This document shows positions 55,211 through 64,000 of a DNA stretch of 64,000 nucleotides, piece after piece (within the stretch, counting starts at the first letter, position 1; the number at the start of each line of letters is the position of its first letter). The translations under genes were made by a program, and so were the position numbers. Origin of the DNA: Bettongia penicillata ogilbyi (Eukaryota > Chordata > Mammalia > Diprotodontia > Potoroidae); assembly GCA_023548195.1 (NCBI GenBank), contig JAJHZJ010000311.1:8224811-8288810 (forward strand), written 5' to 3'. The notes beneath the pieces were generated by a model. The model was not told the origin of the DNA. It ran no database searches and saw nothing but the letters and a program-made list of their open reading frames with translations.

Positions 55211-55550
55211 AAAGACACATGGTCAAATGCTAGGTCTCTCAGTTCCTATGAAATCTTGAACAAGTCACTTCATCTTTGGGGTTGAGGGGTGCTTATTTCA
55301 TCAAGAAAATATAGGGGTTAGCTTATATCAGTGGTCAAACTCAAATTGCTACCAAACTCTACATAAATATCCCTGCCATGGCATAATGTCTTAAAAAAAA
55401 TCACATATTAACATTACTCATGTTCTATTATAATTTTATTTATTAAATTTAATGCCATTACACTTTAATTTACTTGGGCAGCCTTGAGAGGTGTATTTGA
55501 CACCTCTGACCTAGATTATCTCTAAATTTCCTTCCAGGTCTAAAGTCCTG
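55205..55550 (+). mobile_element. MIR3 SINE split by a hAT MITE
   Basis: Left part to 55328 ('gaacaagtcacttcatcttt', 'aatataggggttagctt'). Right part from 55509 ('acctagattatctctaaatt', 'tccttccaggtctaaagtcc'). Joining them restores the MIR3 ending. Confidence 0.75.
55329..55508. mobile_element. hAT MITE (180 bp) nested in MIR3
   Basis: Ends 'cagtggtcaaactcaaat' and 'gtatttgacacctctg' are imperfect inverted repeats. The interior is AT-rich. Flanking 8-mers gcttatat and acctagat match at 5 of 8, a degraded TSD at the TAG-containing site hAT elements favour. Confidence 0.65.
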
Positions 55551-55880
55551 AAATTTACCTGAGATGTGTTAGTCTCTACTTTGTACTAACATTAAAGCTG
55601 CAAATACCTCTCATAGGTCAAGGAGGAATGTCAGAGTGGGAAGATAAATAGGTTTCTTTTTAATGATCAATGAGTATTAGGAAAAGTTTTTAGCAGATTA
55701 GCTCTTCAGTGCCTCCCACATTGTTAGTTCTTAGAACAGGACTATTATTTATATAGTGGGGATTGGACCCTACGGTACATTCTTGAGGCTGAACCTACAG
55801 GGATCATCCCATAGAGCTTGTCCCTCAGCTTCCCAGGCAAATTCTGGGGATTATTTGGTTCTAGGGAACTCAGTCTATAA
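55551..55880. other. Unique spacer, nothing recognised
   Basis: No supportable feature. Confidence 0.4.
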
Positions 55881-55894
55881 AATCACCTCTGCAG

Positions 55895-56040
55895 AGTTAC
55901 CTCATATACATGTATGCATATACACATACATATATGTAGAATAAACATAAAGAGAAAATAAATATAAATTAAAAAGAACTATAACATAAAAAGAAATATA
56001 AAGAAAATAAATACAAAAAATATAAAGTACTAAATGCAAG
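55895..56040. repeat. (ATAC)n and A/T-rich low complexity
   Basis: atacacatacata-type run, then aaaataaatataaa-type sequence. Confidence 0.8.
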
Positions 56041-56109
56041 ACAGAGGGGGAAAGATAATTATTTCTATAGCACTTATAATACTATAGACACATGATTTAA
56101 CCCTTAATG

Positions 56110-56275
56110 TTATACTCTGTCATGTTATTCTGCAATTATTTAATGTGTATTAGTTTTCCTTTACCAACTAGAGGCTATGTTCCTGGAAGACAGAGACAAT
56201 TTGTGGTAGTCTTTGCTGAACTTGATGCTGAACTTAATTGGAACACAATAAATACAGATTGACTAATATATGAGT
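56110..56275 (+). mobile_element. L2 3' end
   Basis: 'ggctatgttcctggaagaca', then 'ggaacacaataaatacagat'. Confidence 0.6.
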
Positions 56276-56317
56276 TTGGTTAATATGAGGATATAATGCC
56301 AGGTGGATATTTGTACT

Positions 56318-56430
56318 AGACTAGAAGAGACCACAGAGGTCACTCAGATGTCTCCTTTTTTTACAGGAAGGAAACTTCTAAGGAGACTCCTTAAAAGGTC
56401 AAGAGATTCCTGAGTGACCTACCTCAAGAT
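56318..56430 (-). mobile_element. MIR3-like fragment, decayed
   Basis: 'agaagagaccacagaggtca' and 'ttttacaggaaggaaacttc' resemble the complement of MIR3. Confidence 0.45.
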
Positions 56431-56929
56431 TTTGGCAACCTCAATCAATTCTCATGTGTCTATCTTAAGTCATTTCTGTTGGAATTTTTCTGTCTTCCAC
56501 AGACATGGAGAATACTTGGCCATTCCTCCTTCACTAAAATATTCCTTTTATGTCCCTGAGAACTGGTAAATCACCCTCTGAACTTCTCTTTCTCATTTAG
56601 AACCATTCCAGAAGAACCAGTCACTTGTGTTCTGTTTTCTAACCATATAACATCAGAGATTAGGTTCTGTTCTTGTTGCTAATAGCTATATTGAAATCAC
56701 AAATTCCAATAAAAGGAAATGTCGAAAGGCATGCATCTTCTGAGCATTCCTGGGTTGAGAAAGGCATTGCTACTAGGCAGTAAGAATGCTTCCCTTGTGT
56801 TGGTGACTAGAGTTCTAAAGCTATTTTGTAATTAAGCCTCAATTAATTTGGGTTTTTAAAACATGAAGCATTTCTTAAAATAACTAGAGAAGTAATCTTT
56901 CAAACTTGCTAATTTTATGCTATCTAAGA
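56431..56929. other. Spacer, possibly an old unnamed repeat
   Basis: 56460-56600 has a repeat-like feel ('gtccctgagaactggtaaat'), but I cannot assign it. Confidence 0.3.
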
Positions 56930-57095
56930 TAAGGGATGTGCTCCAACAACTTTGCCACTAATTGCCTGTGTGATTTTGGGTAAGTCACTTCGCCTCTCTG
57001 GGCTTTAGTTTTCTTATCTGTCAGCTGAAGGGGTTAGTTAGACTCGTTGAACTCTTAAGGCCTCTTCCAGCTCTAAATCTATGATTTGGTAATTC
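56930..57095 (+). mobile_element. MIR3 SINE
   Basis: 'gcctgtgtgattttgggtaa', 'gcctctctgggctttagttt', 'cctcttccagctctaaatct'. Confidence 0.8.
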
Positions 57096-57314
57096 TAATA
57101 TGAGCTGTAATCATATGAATCAAAAGAAAATGGCTTTCTCTCTTTTACACCTTCAGGTTGTGGTTGTCTGGGCCTCAAGCGGGTCTCACAAAACTGAATG
57201 ACAGATTGGGGTGTGGCTACAGCTTGGAGAGAATGTCTCAACAAATTGGCATTTGTCTGCACCTTAAGCTGCTTCCTTTATGGCAGAGATTCTCAAATTG
57301 TGATCCATAAACTT

Positions 57315-57425
57315 AAAAAAAAACCATATACATATATATGTTACATATATATATACATATATAAATATGTGTGCATATATATACATATATATGTATATAT
57401 ATATATATACAGAGAGAGAGAGTAG
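57315..57425. repeat. (TA)n-rich microsatellite
   Basis: Interrupted atatac/tatata units ending in gagagagaga. Confidence 0.95.
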
Positions 57426-57664
57426 TTTTTAATGTTATTGTTTTATAATTCTATGCACTTTGTTCTTTTAGAAATATTATTCTGAGATAGAGAATTCCTA
57501 AACTTTACCAGACTTCCAAAGGGGTCTGGGATACAAAGGTTGAGATCTGTTGCATGACTTGGCCAGTTCTGTCCTTCCTGGTTCATATTTCTCCATCTTC
57601 TATTTGAACACTGTGGTGACCTCTTTCTTGTGACTGCAACCTGTCCTTCTAGGTCTCTTCCCAC

Positions 57665-58235
57665 TCCAGTCCATTCTCCATTCGGTCACTAAAGCTATTT
57701 TCACAAAATGCAGGTGTGATCATGTCCCTCCCTGGGCCACCCCACCTTCCCCCAATAAATACAAAATACTCAGAGATTTGACATTCCAAGTTCTCATAGT
57801 GAAGCCACCTCCTACCTTCCTTTCAGTCTTCTTACACTTTACTCCCCACTATACCCTCTGATCCAATGACACTGGTCTTCTGGTTGTCCCAAGAACAAGG
57901 CATTCCATCTCTCAGTTCAGGACATTTTCTCTGACAGTCCCTCTTACCTGGAATATTGTCCTTTCTCCACTCTGACTTCTAACCTTTCTTTAAATCCCAA
58001 CTAAAATTCCCCCTTCCGCAGTAAGCCTTCCCTAATCCCTCTTAATTCCAGTACTTTTCTTCTTTTAATTATTTCCTATTTATCCTATACATAGCTTTCT
58101 TTGTATATATGCATATGTTTAGATTGGAAGGTCCTTGAGGGCAGGTACTGTCTTTTACCTTATTCTGTATCTCCAGTGCTTAGTTAGCACAGTTCCTGGT
58201 ATGTAGTAGGTGCTAAATAAATGTTTATTGAATTA
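57665..58235 (+). mobile_element. L2 3' third including terminus
   Basis: 'ccagtccattctccattcgg', 'gatttgacattccaagttct', 'cttacctggaatattgtcct', 'agattggaaggtccttgagg', 'gtgctaaataaatgtttatt'. One of the best-preserved L2 copies here. Confidence 0.9.
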
Positions 58236-58439
58236 TTGAACTAAATTAATGAACCCTTTCATTTGACCCCAGCATAGCTGAACCAATACCTCCCTTACTC
58301 ATTTCCCATCTCCTCCCCTTTAGCATGTTTTCTCTTTTTGGCCCTATTTTCTTATATACTCATACCCTATCCCTAGAGAGAATGGGGCTTGATTAGTGGT
58401 TTTCTCACCTATAGCCTCTGGGTTCAACTAATTTCCTTT

Positions 58440-58562
58440 TAATGAATTCAACAAACCTTTATTAAGACTTGACTATGTGCTAGGAACTGTTTGAAGTGCT
58501 GGATATGAAAAAAGACAAAAATGAATCAGTCCCTGCTCTTAAGAAGCTTATATTCTATTGCT
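58440..58562. mobile_element. Old interspersed repeat ('cagtccctgacc' type)
   Basis: 'caacaaacctttattaagac' and 'cagtccctgctcttaagaag'. Same unit as at 7205. Confidence 0.6.
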
Positions 58563-58739
58563 CTGATAAGTTCGATTATACTCCTTTGGTTTATTTCTGC
58601 ATAGAAAGTACAGTAGAATATTTGTTCTACCAGTTCATAGAGCATACCAGTCAATGCTGCCAGGTTTCATGGCTTCCAGTATGGTGGTGTGGTAATACCA
58701 AGGTGGTATGTATTTTGATTTAGGAAAAGTCCATGGTTA

Positions 58740-58930
58740 CTTGTTAGTTAGGTATAATAGGACAGTAGAATTTTAGGTCTAGAAGGAATCGTAAAGATCA
58801 TCTCATTAATTCTGTTATTTTCCTGATGAGGAAACTGAACCCCCTATATAATGGTATATAGTAACTTGTCCAAGGCAACAAAGTCAATTATCTGTAGAAT
58901 TCTTATTAAGGCCAAGGTATCTTGCCTTTT
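58740..58930 (-). mobile_element. MIR3 SINE, decayed
   Basis: Complement: 'taggtctagaaggaatcgta', 'cctgatgaggaaactgaacc', 'agtaacttgtccaaggcaac'. Confidence 0.65.
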
Positions 58931-58954
58931 AGACCAAGGTTCTTTTCACAAAGA

Positions 58955-59340
58955 AAAAGACAAGAGTTTTGATCACTCCATATCCCACATCCATGCCTTT
59001 GCATGTCCTTTCCCCCATGCCTGGAACACTTTCCTTCTGCTTCATATAGACCCTCTCTTTCATTAACATAGACATAAGTCACCAGATAATGGATGAGACC
59101 TTTCCCAATTGTGTGCAACTTCCAGTATCCTGTGTCTCAAATGACTTTGTATTTAACTTTGATATTTTTGTAATTATTAATTTTATATTTATGCTGTATA
59201 TATTTTTATATTTTCTTGTATTTCTCATTAGAATATAAGTTGGTTGTGAGCAGGGATTGTTGCATTCTTTGTACTTGTAATCCTAGCACCTAACACAGTG
59301 GTAGGCACATAGCAAGTATTTAATAAATGCTTATTGATCC
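58955..59340 (+). mobile_element. L2 3' end including terminus
   Basis: 'catgcctttgcatgtccttt', 'cccatgcctggaacactttc', 'gtgagcagggattgttgcat', 'ggcacatagcaagtatttaa'. Confidence 0.85.
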
Positions 59341-59784
59341 CTTGATAACTTACTTTTTGGTCTGAGTCAAAGTAGGTCAGAATACTGAAGGGAAAGGGCC
59401 TGAGACAAATTTATGTTGAGATCCTCTATATTTTCAGAAATGCCTACTGCCAGGCACCTTAGGACTAATATGGATCATACTAAGTTTCTCAGGCCACTTT
59501 ATTACCAAACCTATATAATTAGGGGGCTTCCTAGAGTGATGCTAGTTTCTAGACACATGTTCTAGGAGCACCATGGGAATGCTAATTGATTGGGGTGAGC
59601 ACCATGGATCCATTCTGATGTAAGCACATGCCACTACCTTAGCATATGCCTACAGGCAATATGTACTTCAGTGTGGGTTCCTCTGAGTGAATCATGCTTG
59701 GTAGAAGACGCCAGGGTGTGATGGGGTCATAATATTCACCATCTGCCTCATTGGGATGGGGAAATGTGATATTGGATGAAGAGG
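59341..59784. other. Unique spacer, nothing recognised
   Basis: No supportable feature. Confidence 0.4.
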
Positions 59785-59944
59785 GGATGGATTGCTTGAT
59801 GAACATTTTGCTGGGAGACCTGAGTTCTGATTCTGGTTCTGGTTCTGGTTTTGCTACTAACAAGCTGAATAAAACTGAGAACATATCATCAGCTCTTTGG
59901 GCCTCAATGTGCTTATCTGAATTAGATAAAGTCTATGATCTTTT
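59785..59944 (+). mobile_element. MIR3 SINE with small ggttct expansion
   Basis: 'ggttctggttctggtt' near 59835, then 'gctctttgggcctcaatgtg' and 'gataaagtctatgatctt'. Confidence 0.6.
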
Positions 59945-59945
59945 T

Positions 59946-60560
59946 CCCTTTAATACAATATTTTAGTTCCCCCCCCAAACACAATTACATATTAAAACAA
60001 TTAAGATAGTTTTTAAAAATTGAGTTCCAAATTCAATCCCTCTGTGTCTTCTTTCCCTCTCCCCTTCCCTGAGATGATAAGCAATCAAAAATAGGTTATA
60101 TCTGTGCAATCATGTAAAACATTTCCATATTAGTCATTTTATACAAGAAGATTTGAATAAAAAAAAAGAATGAAAGGAAGAAAATTAAAAATAGCATGCT
60201 TCAGTCTGTATTCAGACAATATGAGTTCTTTCTTTGGAGGTGGATAGTATGCTTAAGCATTAGTCCTTTGAGAATTTCTTTGATTTGGTCAATTTCTTTG
60301 ATCAATAGCTTTGAGAATAGCTAAGTCATTCACAGTTCTTCCTTGTACAATATTTCTTTTACTGTGTGCAATATTCTCTTGGTTCTTATTTCACTTTGTA
60401 TCCATTCATGTACATCTTTCCAGGTTTTTCTGAAATCATCCTGCTTGTCATGTCTTACAGTACAGTAATATTCCATCACAATTATGTACTGCAGCTAGTT
60501 TAACCATTCCCCATTTGATGGGCATCCCTCTGATTTCCAGTTCTTTGCAAAAAGAGTTGT
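59946..60560 (-). mobile_element. L1 3' end, antisense (left arm of a head-to-head pair)
   Basis: 3' UTR complement: 'aaattgagttccaaattcaa', 'gataagcaatcaaaaatagg', 'agttctttctttggagg'. Then ORF2 C-terminus: 'gatgggcatccctctgattt'. 5'-truncated at about 60560. Confidence 0.85.
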
Positions 60561-60574
60561 GGAGCTTATGATCT

Positions 60575-61345
60575 TATAACTCTCCTAGGACATTAAGATA
60601 TGCAGCAGAAAAATGGTTCCATATGCTATGCCCAAAGGGCTATGAAACTGTACATTCCCTTTGATCTAGCAATACCACTACTAGGTATGTATCTTAAAGA
60701 GATCACAAAAAAGGGAAAATGACCCACATGTATAAAGATAGTCATCGCACCTCTTTTTGTGTTGGCAAAAAATTGGAAATTGAGGGGATGCCCATCTATT
60801 GGGGATAACTGAACAAGTTATGGTAGATGAATGTAAGCCATACTGTTGTTACATGAGAAATGATGAGTAGGTGGATTTCAGAAAAATGTGGAAAGACTTA
60901 CATGAACTGATGCTGACTGAAGTGAGAGACGAATTAGAACATTATACACAGTAACAGTAACATTGTGTGGTGATTAATTTTGATAGACTTAGCTCTTTTC
61001 AGCAATGCATTGATCTAAGACAGTCCCAAAAGACTCATGGTGGAAAATGCTATCCAAATCCAGAGAAAGAACTGTGGAGTCTGAAGCAAGATTCAAGCTG
61101 CTATTTTCTTTCTTTCTTTCTTTTTTCTCTTGTTTTGTCCCTTTTGGTCTGATTCTTCTTTCTCAACATGACTAACGGGGAAATATGTTAAATGTGATTA
61201 TACTTGTATAGCCTACATCAGATTGCATGCTGTCTTGGGGAGGGGGAAGGAGAAGGAAGGGGAAAATTTAGAACTCAAAATCTAATAAAAGTGAATGTTA
61301 AAAATTAAAACTAAACTTAATAAAAAAAACTTGAAATAAAAAAGT
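60575..61345 (+). mobile_element. L1 3' end, sense (right arm of a head-to-head pair)
   Basis: 'ttgatctagcaataccacta', 'gaggggatgcccatctattg', 'ccagagaaagaactgtggag', the purine tract near 61235-61260, 'gaactcaaaatctaataaaa', and an A-rich end. Confidence 0.85.
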
Positions 61346-61424
61346 TTCCATATTGCCTGAAAAAGAAAGAATATATTATCCTTCCAAATGTCTGTGGGCT
61401 ATAGCTTTCTTAAATCTCCTTGAA

Positions 61425-61690
61425 AATAATTTAAAAAAAAAATTAATTTGACTACCTTTTGTTTTCACTAGTATTTTCCAATTGATCTCCCCCCTACTCC
61501 TTCGTAGAACATCATCCCTTAAAATAAGGAAGAAAAAAATAGGAAATAAAACTTCAGCAAAAACAAACCAACATATACAAAAAAAAAAAAATATTGTATA
61601 TGTAGTGGTCTAAAACTATGGTCCTTCACCTTGGCAAAGAAGCAGAGACAGGCATCTTGAGAAAAGAAAATATAAAATGCTCTCTTCTCT
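61425..61690 (-). mobile_element. L1 3' UTR of another subfamily, antisense
   Basis: 'ccaattgatctcccccctac', 'acttcagcaaaaacaaacca' and 'ccttggcaaagaagcagaga' match the layout of 52430-52600. Confidence 0.6.
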
Positions 61691-61734
61691 TTATATTCTT
61701 ACAAATTTGAGGGTTTTTTTCTTTTAGTCAGTCA

Positions 61735-62165
61735 GGCAATAAACATTTATTAATTATCTGCTATGTGTGAAGCTCTGTGTGCGTTCCTCCTTTGTTGCCA
61801 AAGAAGACCGTGCCTTCAGAGAAATGATGACATGACTTGCACTTGACTTTCTTTTGAGTGAGGGAGGGCCATGCAGGTCACCAGCCTCACATCTCTTCCA
61901 GAGCCATCTGAATCCAGTGACCAGATATTCATCAGGATGACTGGAGATGGCCCAGGATGAGGCAATTGGGGTTAAGTGTCTTGCCCAAGATCACACAGCT
62001 AGTGAGTGTCAAGTGTCTGAGGGGACATTGGAACTCAGGTCCTTCTGACTTTTGCATTGATGCTCTGTCCACTGCACCATCTAGTTGCCCTGTGCGAAGC
62101 AGTAGGGATACAAGGAAAGGCAAAAGAGAGTCCTTGCTCTCAAGGTCCTCAGTCTAACACAGGAA
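61735..62165. mobile_element. Old interspersed repeat ('cagtccctgacc' type), split by a SINE
   Basis: Left part 'caataaacatttattaatta', then 'ctatgtgtgaagc'. The right part from about 62092 starts 'tgtgcgaagcagtagggata' and continues 'gagtccttgctctcaaggtc'. Confidence 0.65.
61779..62092 (-). mobile_element. Marsupial SINE with shared tail, nearly full length
   Basis: Complement of head 'gcaactagatggtgcagtgg', core 'ctagctgtgtgatcttgggc', then 'ctggagatggcccaggatga' on the plus strand, and the tail (61785-61880). Probable TSD: tgtgtgaagc on the left and tgtgcgaagc on the right. Confidence 0.8.
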
Positions 62166-63515
62166 AGTGAATTCTCTCCAAATACAAAGAAAGGGGACCT
62201 GCTAGTTATATATGTAGTAGCTGCCTGAATTTTCCTTAAATGTATCACATGACTAGTCTAAAGGTAAAATCAGTAGGGAGAAAAGCCCAAGGGCCTGTTG
62301 TCTCTAAGGGGTCCTAAGTGATAGATCTGAATTTCTTGTCAGATTCAGGGAGTATTACCTTTGAAAGTGGTTCTGGTTCTGTGGCTACCTATCTGCTAGG
62401 AAAGCACTGTATTTATAGTACACCATATAGAAGGTACTAAGTAAACTTTGTTTTCTGTCAATACCACCCTCCAATTGGATCTGACATGTTATAGAGAGAA
62501 GGGCTTTAGAATCAAGAACATCCTTTATCATCTGGGCTACCTAATTTTCTTTCTTAATATTGAGTTGACTATTAAGCTTTTTGCCCCTGTCGAGCTGCAA
62601 ATATTTTCTCCAATTCTTCAGAGAAAGTAATTTTAGACTCTCATTTAGTTCTCCTTTCTGAATGTTCCTTCTCAATCTATTACTTAAAACCTGTTTTCAG
62701 GTTTTCACAGGTTAATCTTCAATCCCACCAGTTGCTCTCTCTCTATCTGCCCTCACCTTCTTCCACTCCCCACTGAAATCCTCTTAATGTTTTCAATTCA
62801 TTTGTCATTCAGATGTCGTTCCTTTGTTGAATTCTCTGATTCTTTCCTGGTCTTTAGACATCAGCTTCAAAGGTTAAGAAGTTGTTAAACTCTGGATGAG
62901 GTGAACTCACCATAAAATCTCTAGAACCTTGACTGTCATTTTAATACAACCTCATGTTCTATACATAATCCAATGGGAAAAAGATAAGGAAAGTTCCCAC
63001 AGACTGATAGAAGTTTAGAAGATACAAGTATTTCTGTGTGAATCAGTGGGTTTAGTTGTCTCTCTAGCCACATCCCACCATGTATAGGTACAGCTAGAAT
63101 GAGACAATCTTAAGAGAAACATGAACATAGGAAATCATGTGTCAAACAGAGTAAGCTATATTTCTTTTTTAAAATCCACATTAATAAAATTTGAAATCTT
63201 CTAAAACAGGTGGTTTAATAGAGAAAATCCTCAAAATTAGCCCACAAGATTGAGATTTTCTTTGATTATTCTTATTCATAAATTAGATGATGCATTTCAA
63301 AGGCTAATGATTGCATTCAATTTTCCTTCCTATTCTGGGAGAAAATCTAAAGCAAACCCAAATAGAAATAATTGAAGTAATGGAGAAAAATCACTTGGAA
63401 GACTGTATAAGCTGCTTGAGGACAGGGACTCAGTTTTTTTCTACATAACAGGAACCATTGAATTAAAGAAAGAAATCATTTTGATTCATTCTCTTTGATT
63501 TTGTAGGAGTGAGTA
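62166..63515. other. Unique region, nothing recognised
   Basis: About 1.3 kb with no repeat, exon or RNA I can support. Confidence 0.4.
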
Positions 63516-63519
63516 GACT

Positions 63520-64000
63520 TTTTTTAAAAAACATTTTTATTTAAAGTTTTGAATTCCAAATTTTGTCCCTTTCTCCCTCTTCCTCTCCCCCCTCCCTGAG
63601 ATGGCAAGCAATCAAATATAGGTTATACATGTGCTATTACGTAAACAATTTCCATATTAGTCATTTTGTACAAGAATACTCAATTAAAAGGAAAAAAATG
63701 AAAGTGAAAAAAGTCTGTATTCAAATAATATCAGTACTTTCTCTGGAAATGGATAATAAACTTCATCATTAGTTCTTTGGGATTGCTTTAGAATTCAGGG
63801 GTGAGGAATTTGAGGTCTTGAGGACACAATGTTCTCCTCATTCTGCTCACTCCACTCAGCATCAGTTTATGTAAATCTTTCCAGGTTTTTCTGAAATCCA
63901 CCTGCTTATCATTTCTTATGTCACAACAGTCTTCCATTACTATCAAATACTACAACCTGTTTAACTGTTCCCAATTGATGAACATCCACTCAATTTCCAA
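63520..64000 (-). mobile_element. L1 3' end, antisense, runs off the window
   Basis: 'aattccaaattttgtccctt', 'ggcaagcaatcaaatatagg', 'cagtactttctctggaaatg', 'gctcactccactcagcatca'. Continues past the window. A short foreign piece lies near 63796-63832. Confidence 0.85.
63796..63832 (+). mobile_element. Truncated hAT MITE end inside L1
   Basis: 'caggggtgaggaatttgagg', then 'tcttgagga', resembles the left arm of the MITE at 30198 and is absent from the other L1 copies at this point. Confidence 0.4.

Noticed and set aside
1..64000. CRISPR array, operon, prokaryotic promoter or terminator features
   Set aside because: The window is vertebrate nuclear DNA. The regular short repeats are microsatellites without spacer structure.
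1..64000. tRNA genes
   Set aside because: tRNA-like A/B-box words occur only as heads of MIR, THER1 and related SINEs; no cloverleaf was found.

Overview
This window reads as non-coding nuclear DNA from a marsupial. The best fit is an opossum such as Monodelphis, but an Australian marsupial cannot be excluded from sequence alone. The evidence is AT-rich, CpG-poor DNA packed with therian and marsupial retroelements. These are L2, MIR/MIR3 and THER1-like SINEs, SINEs ending in an RTE/BovB-like tail, RTE, and L1 with a long purine-rich 3' UTR. There are also ORF1-only half-L1 (HAL1) elements that begin with the box gccaagatggcggag. I found no host protein-coding exon. Every protein-like stretch I recognise belongs to a retrotransposon, and the remaining open frames look like chance or simple-repeat translations.

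Layout. 1-12 kb: an L1 3' end, an antisense L2 RT fragment, and many MIR-type SINEs with short unique spacers. 12-20 kb: a 3'-truncated HAL1 5' end, then an antisense L1 split by a nearly intact 3.0-kb HAL1 with perfect 15-bp target-site duplications, then a sense L1 3' end. 20-25.4 kb: unique DNA, SINE tails and broken L2 copies. 25.4-30.3 kb: a nested stack. An RTE with an inverted 5' half (twin priming) is cut by a second HAL1 with an 11-bp TSD. That HAL1 has had its ORF1 start replaced by an inverted copy of its own ORF1. A palindromic hAT MITE lies at the far edge. 30.6-36.5 kb: old L1 and L2, a (CCTT)n array, and a previously unlabelled 7SL RNA pseudogene on the minus strand. 36.5-52 kb: the most repeat-poor part, with several AT-rich unique stretches that could hold conserved non-coding elements, plus a 318-nt uninterrupted purine run. 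52-64 kb: MIR3, L2, two hAT MITE traces, a head-to-head L1 pair and a truncated antisense L1 at the window end.

How the parts relate. Nothing here is an operon or gene system. The internal logic is one of retrotransposon dependence and nesting. The HAL1 copies encode only the ORF1 RNA-binding protein, yet they share their terminal 3' motif with the L1 3' ends in the same window. This fits mobilisation in trans by L1 reverse transcriptase. Several SINEs carry one common 3' tail, which suggests they share an autonomous partner too. Family names are from memory of consensus patterns and were not checked by any search.
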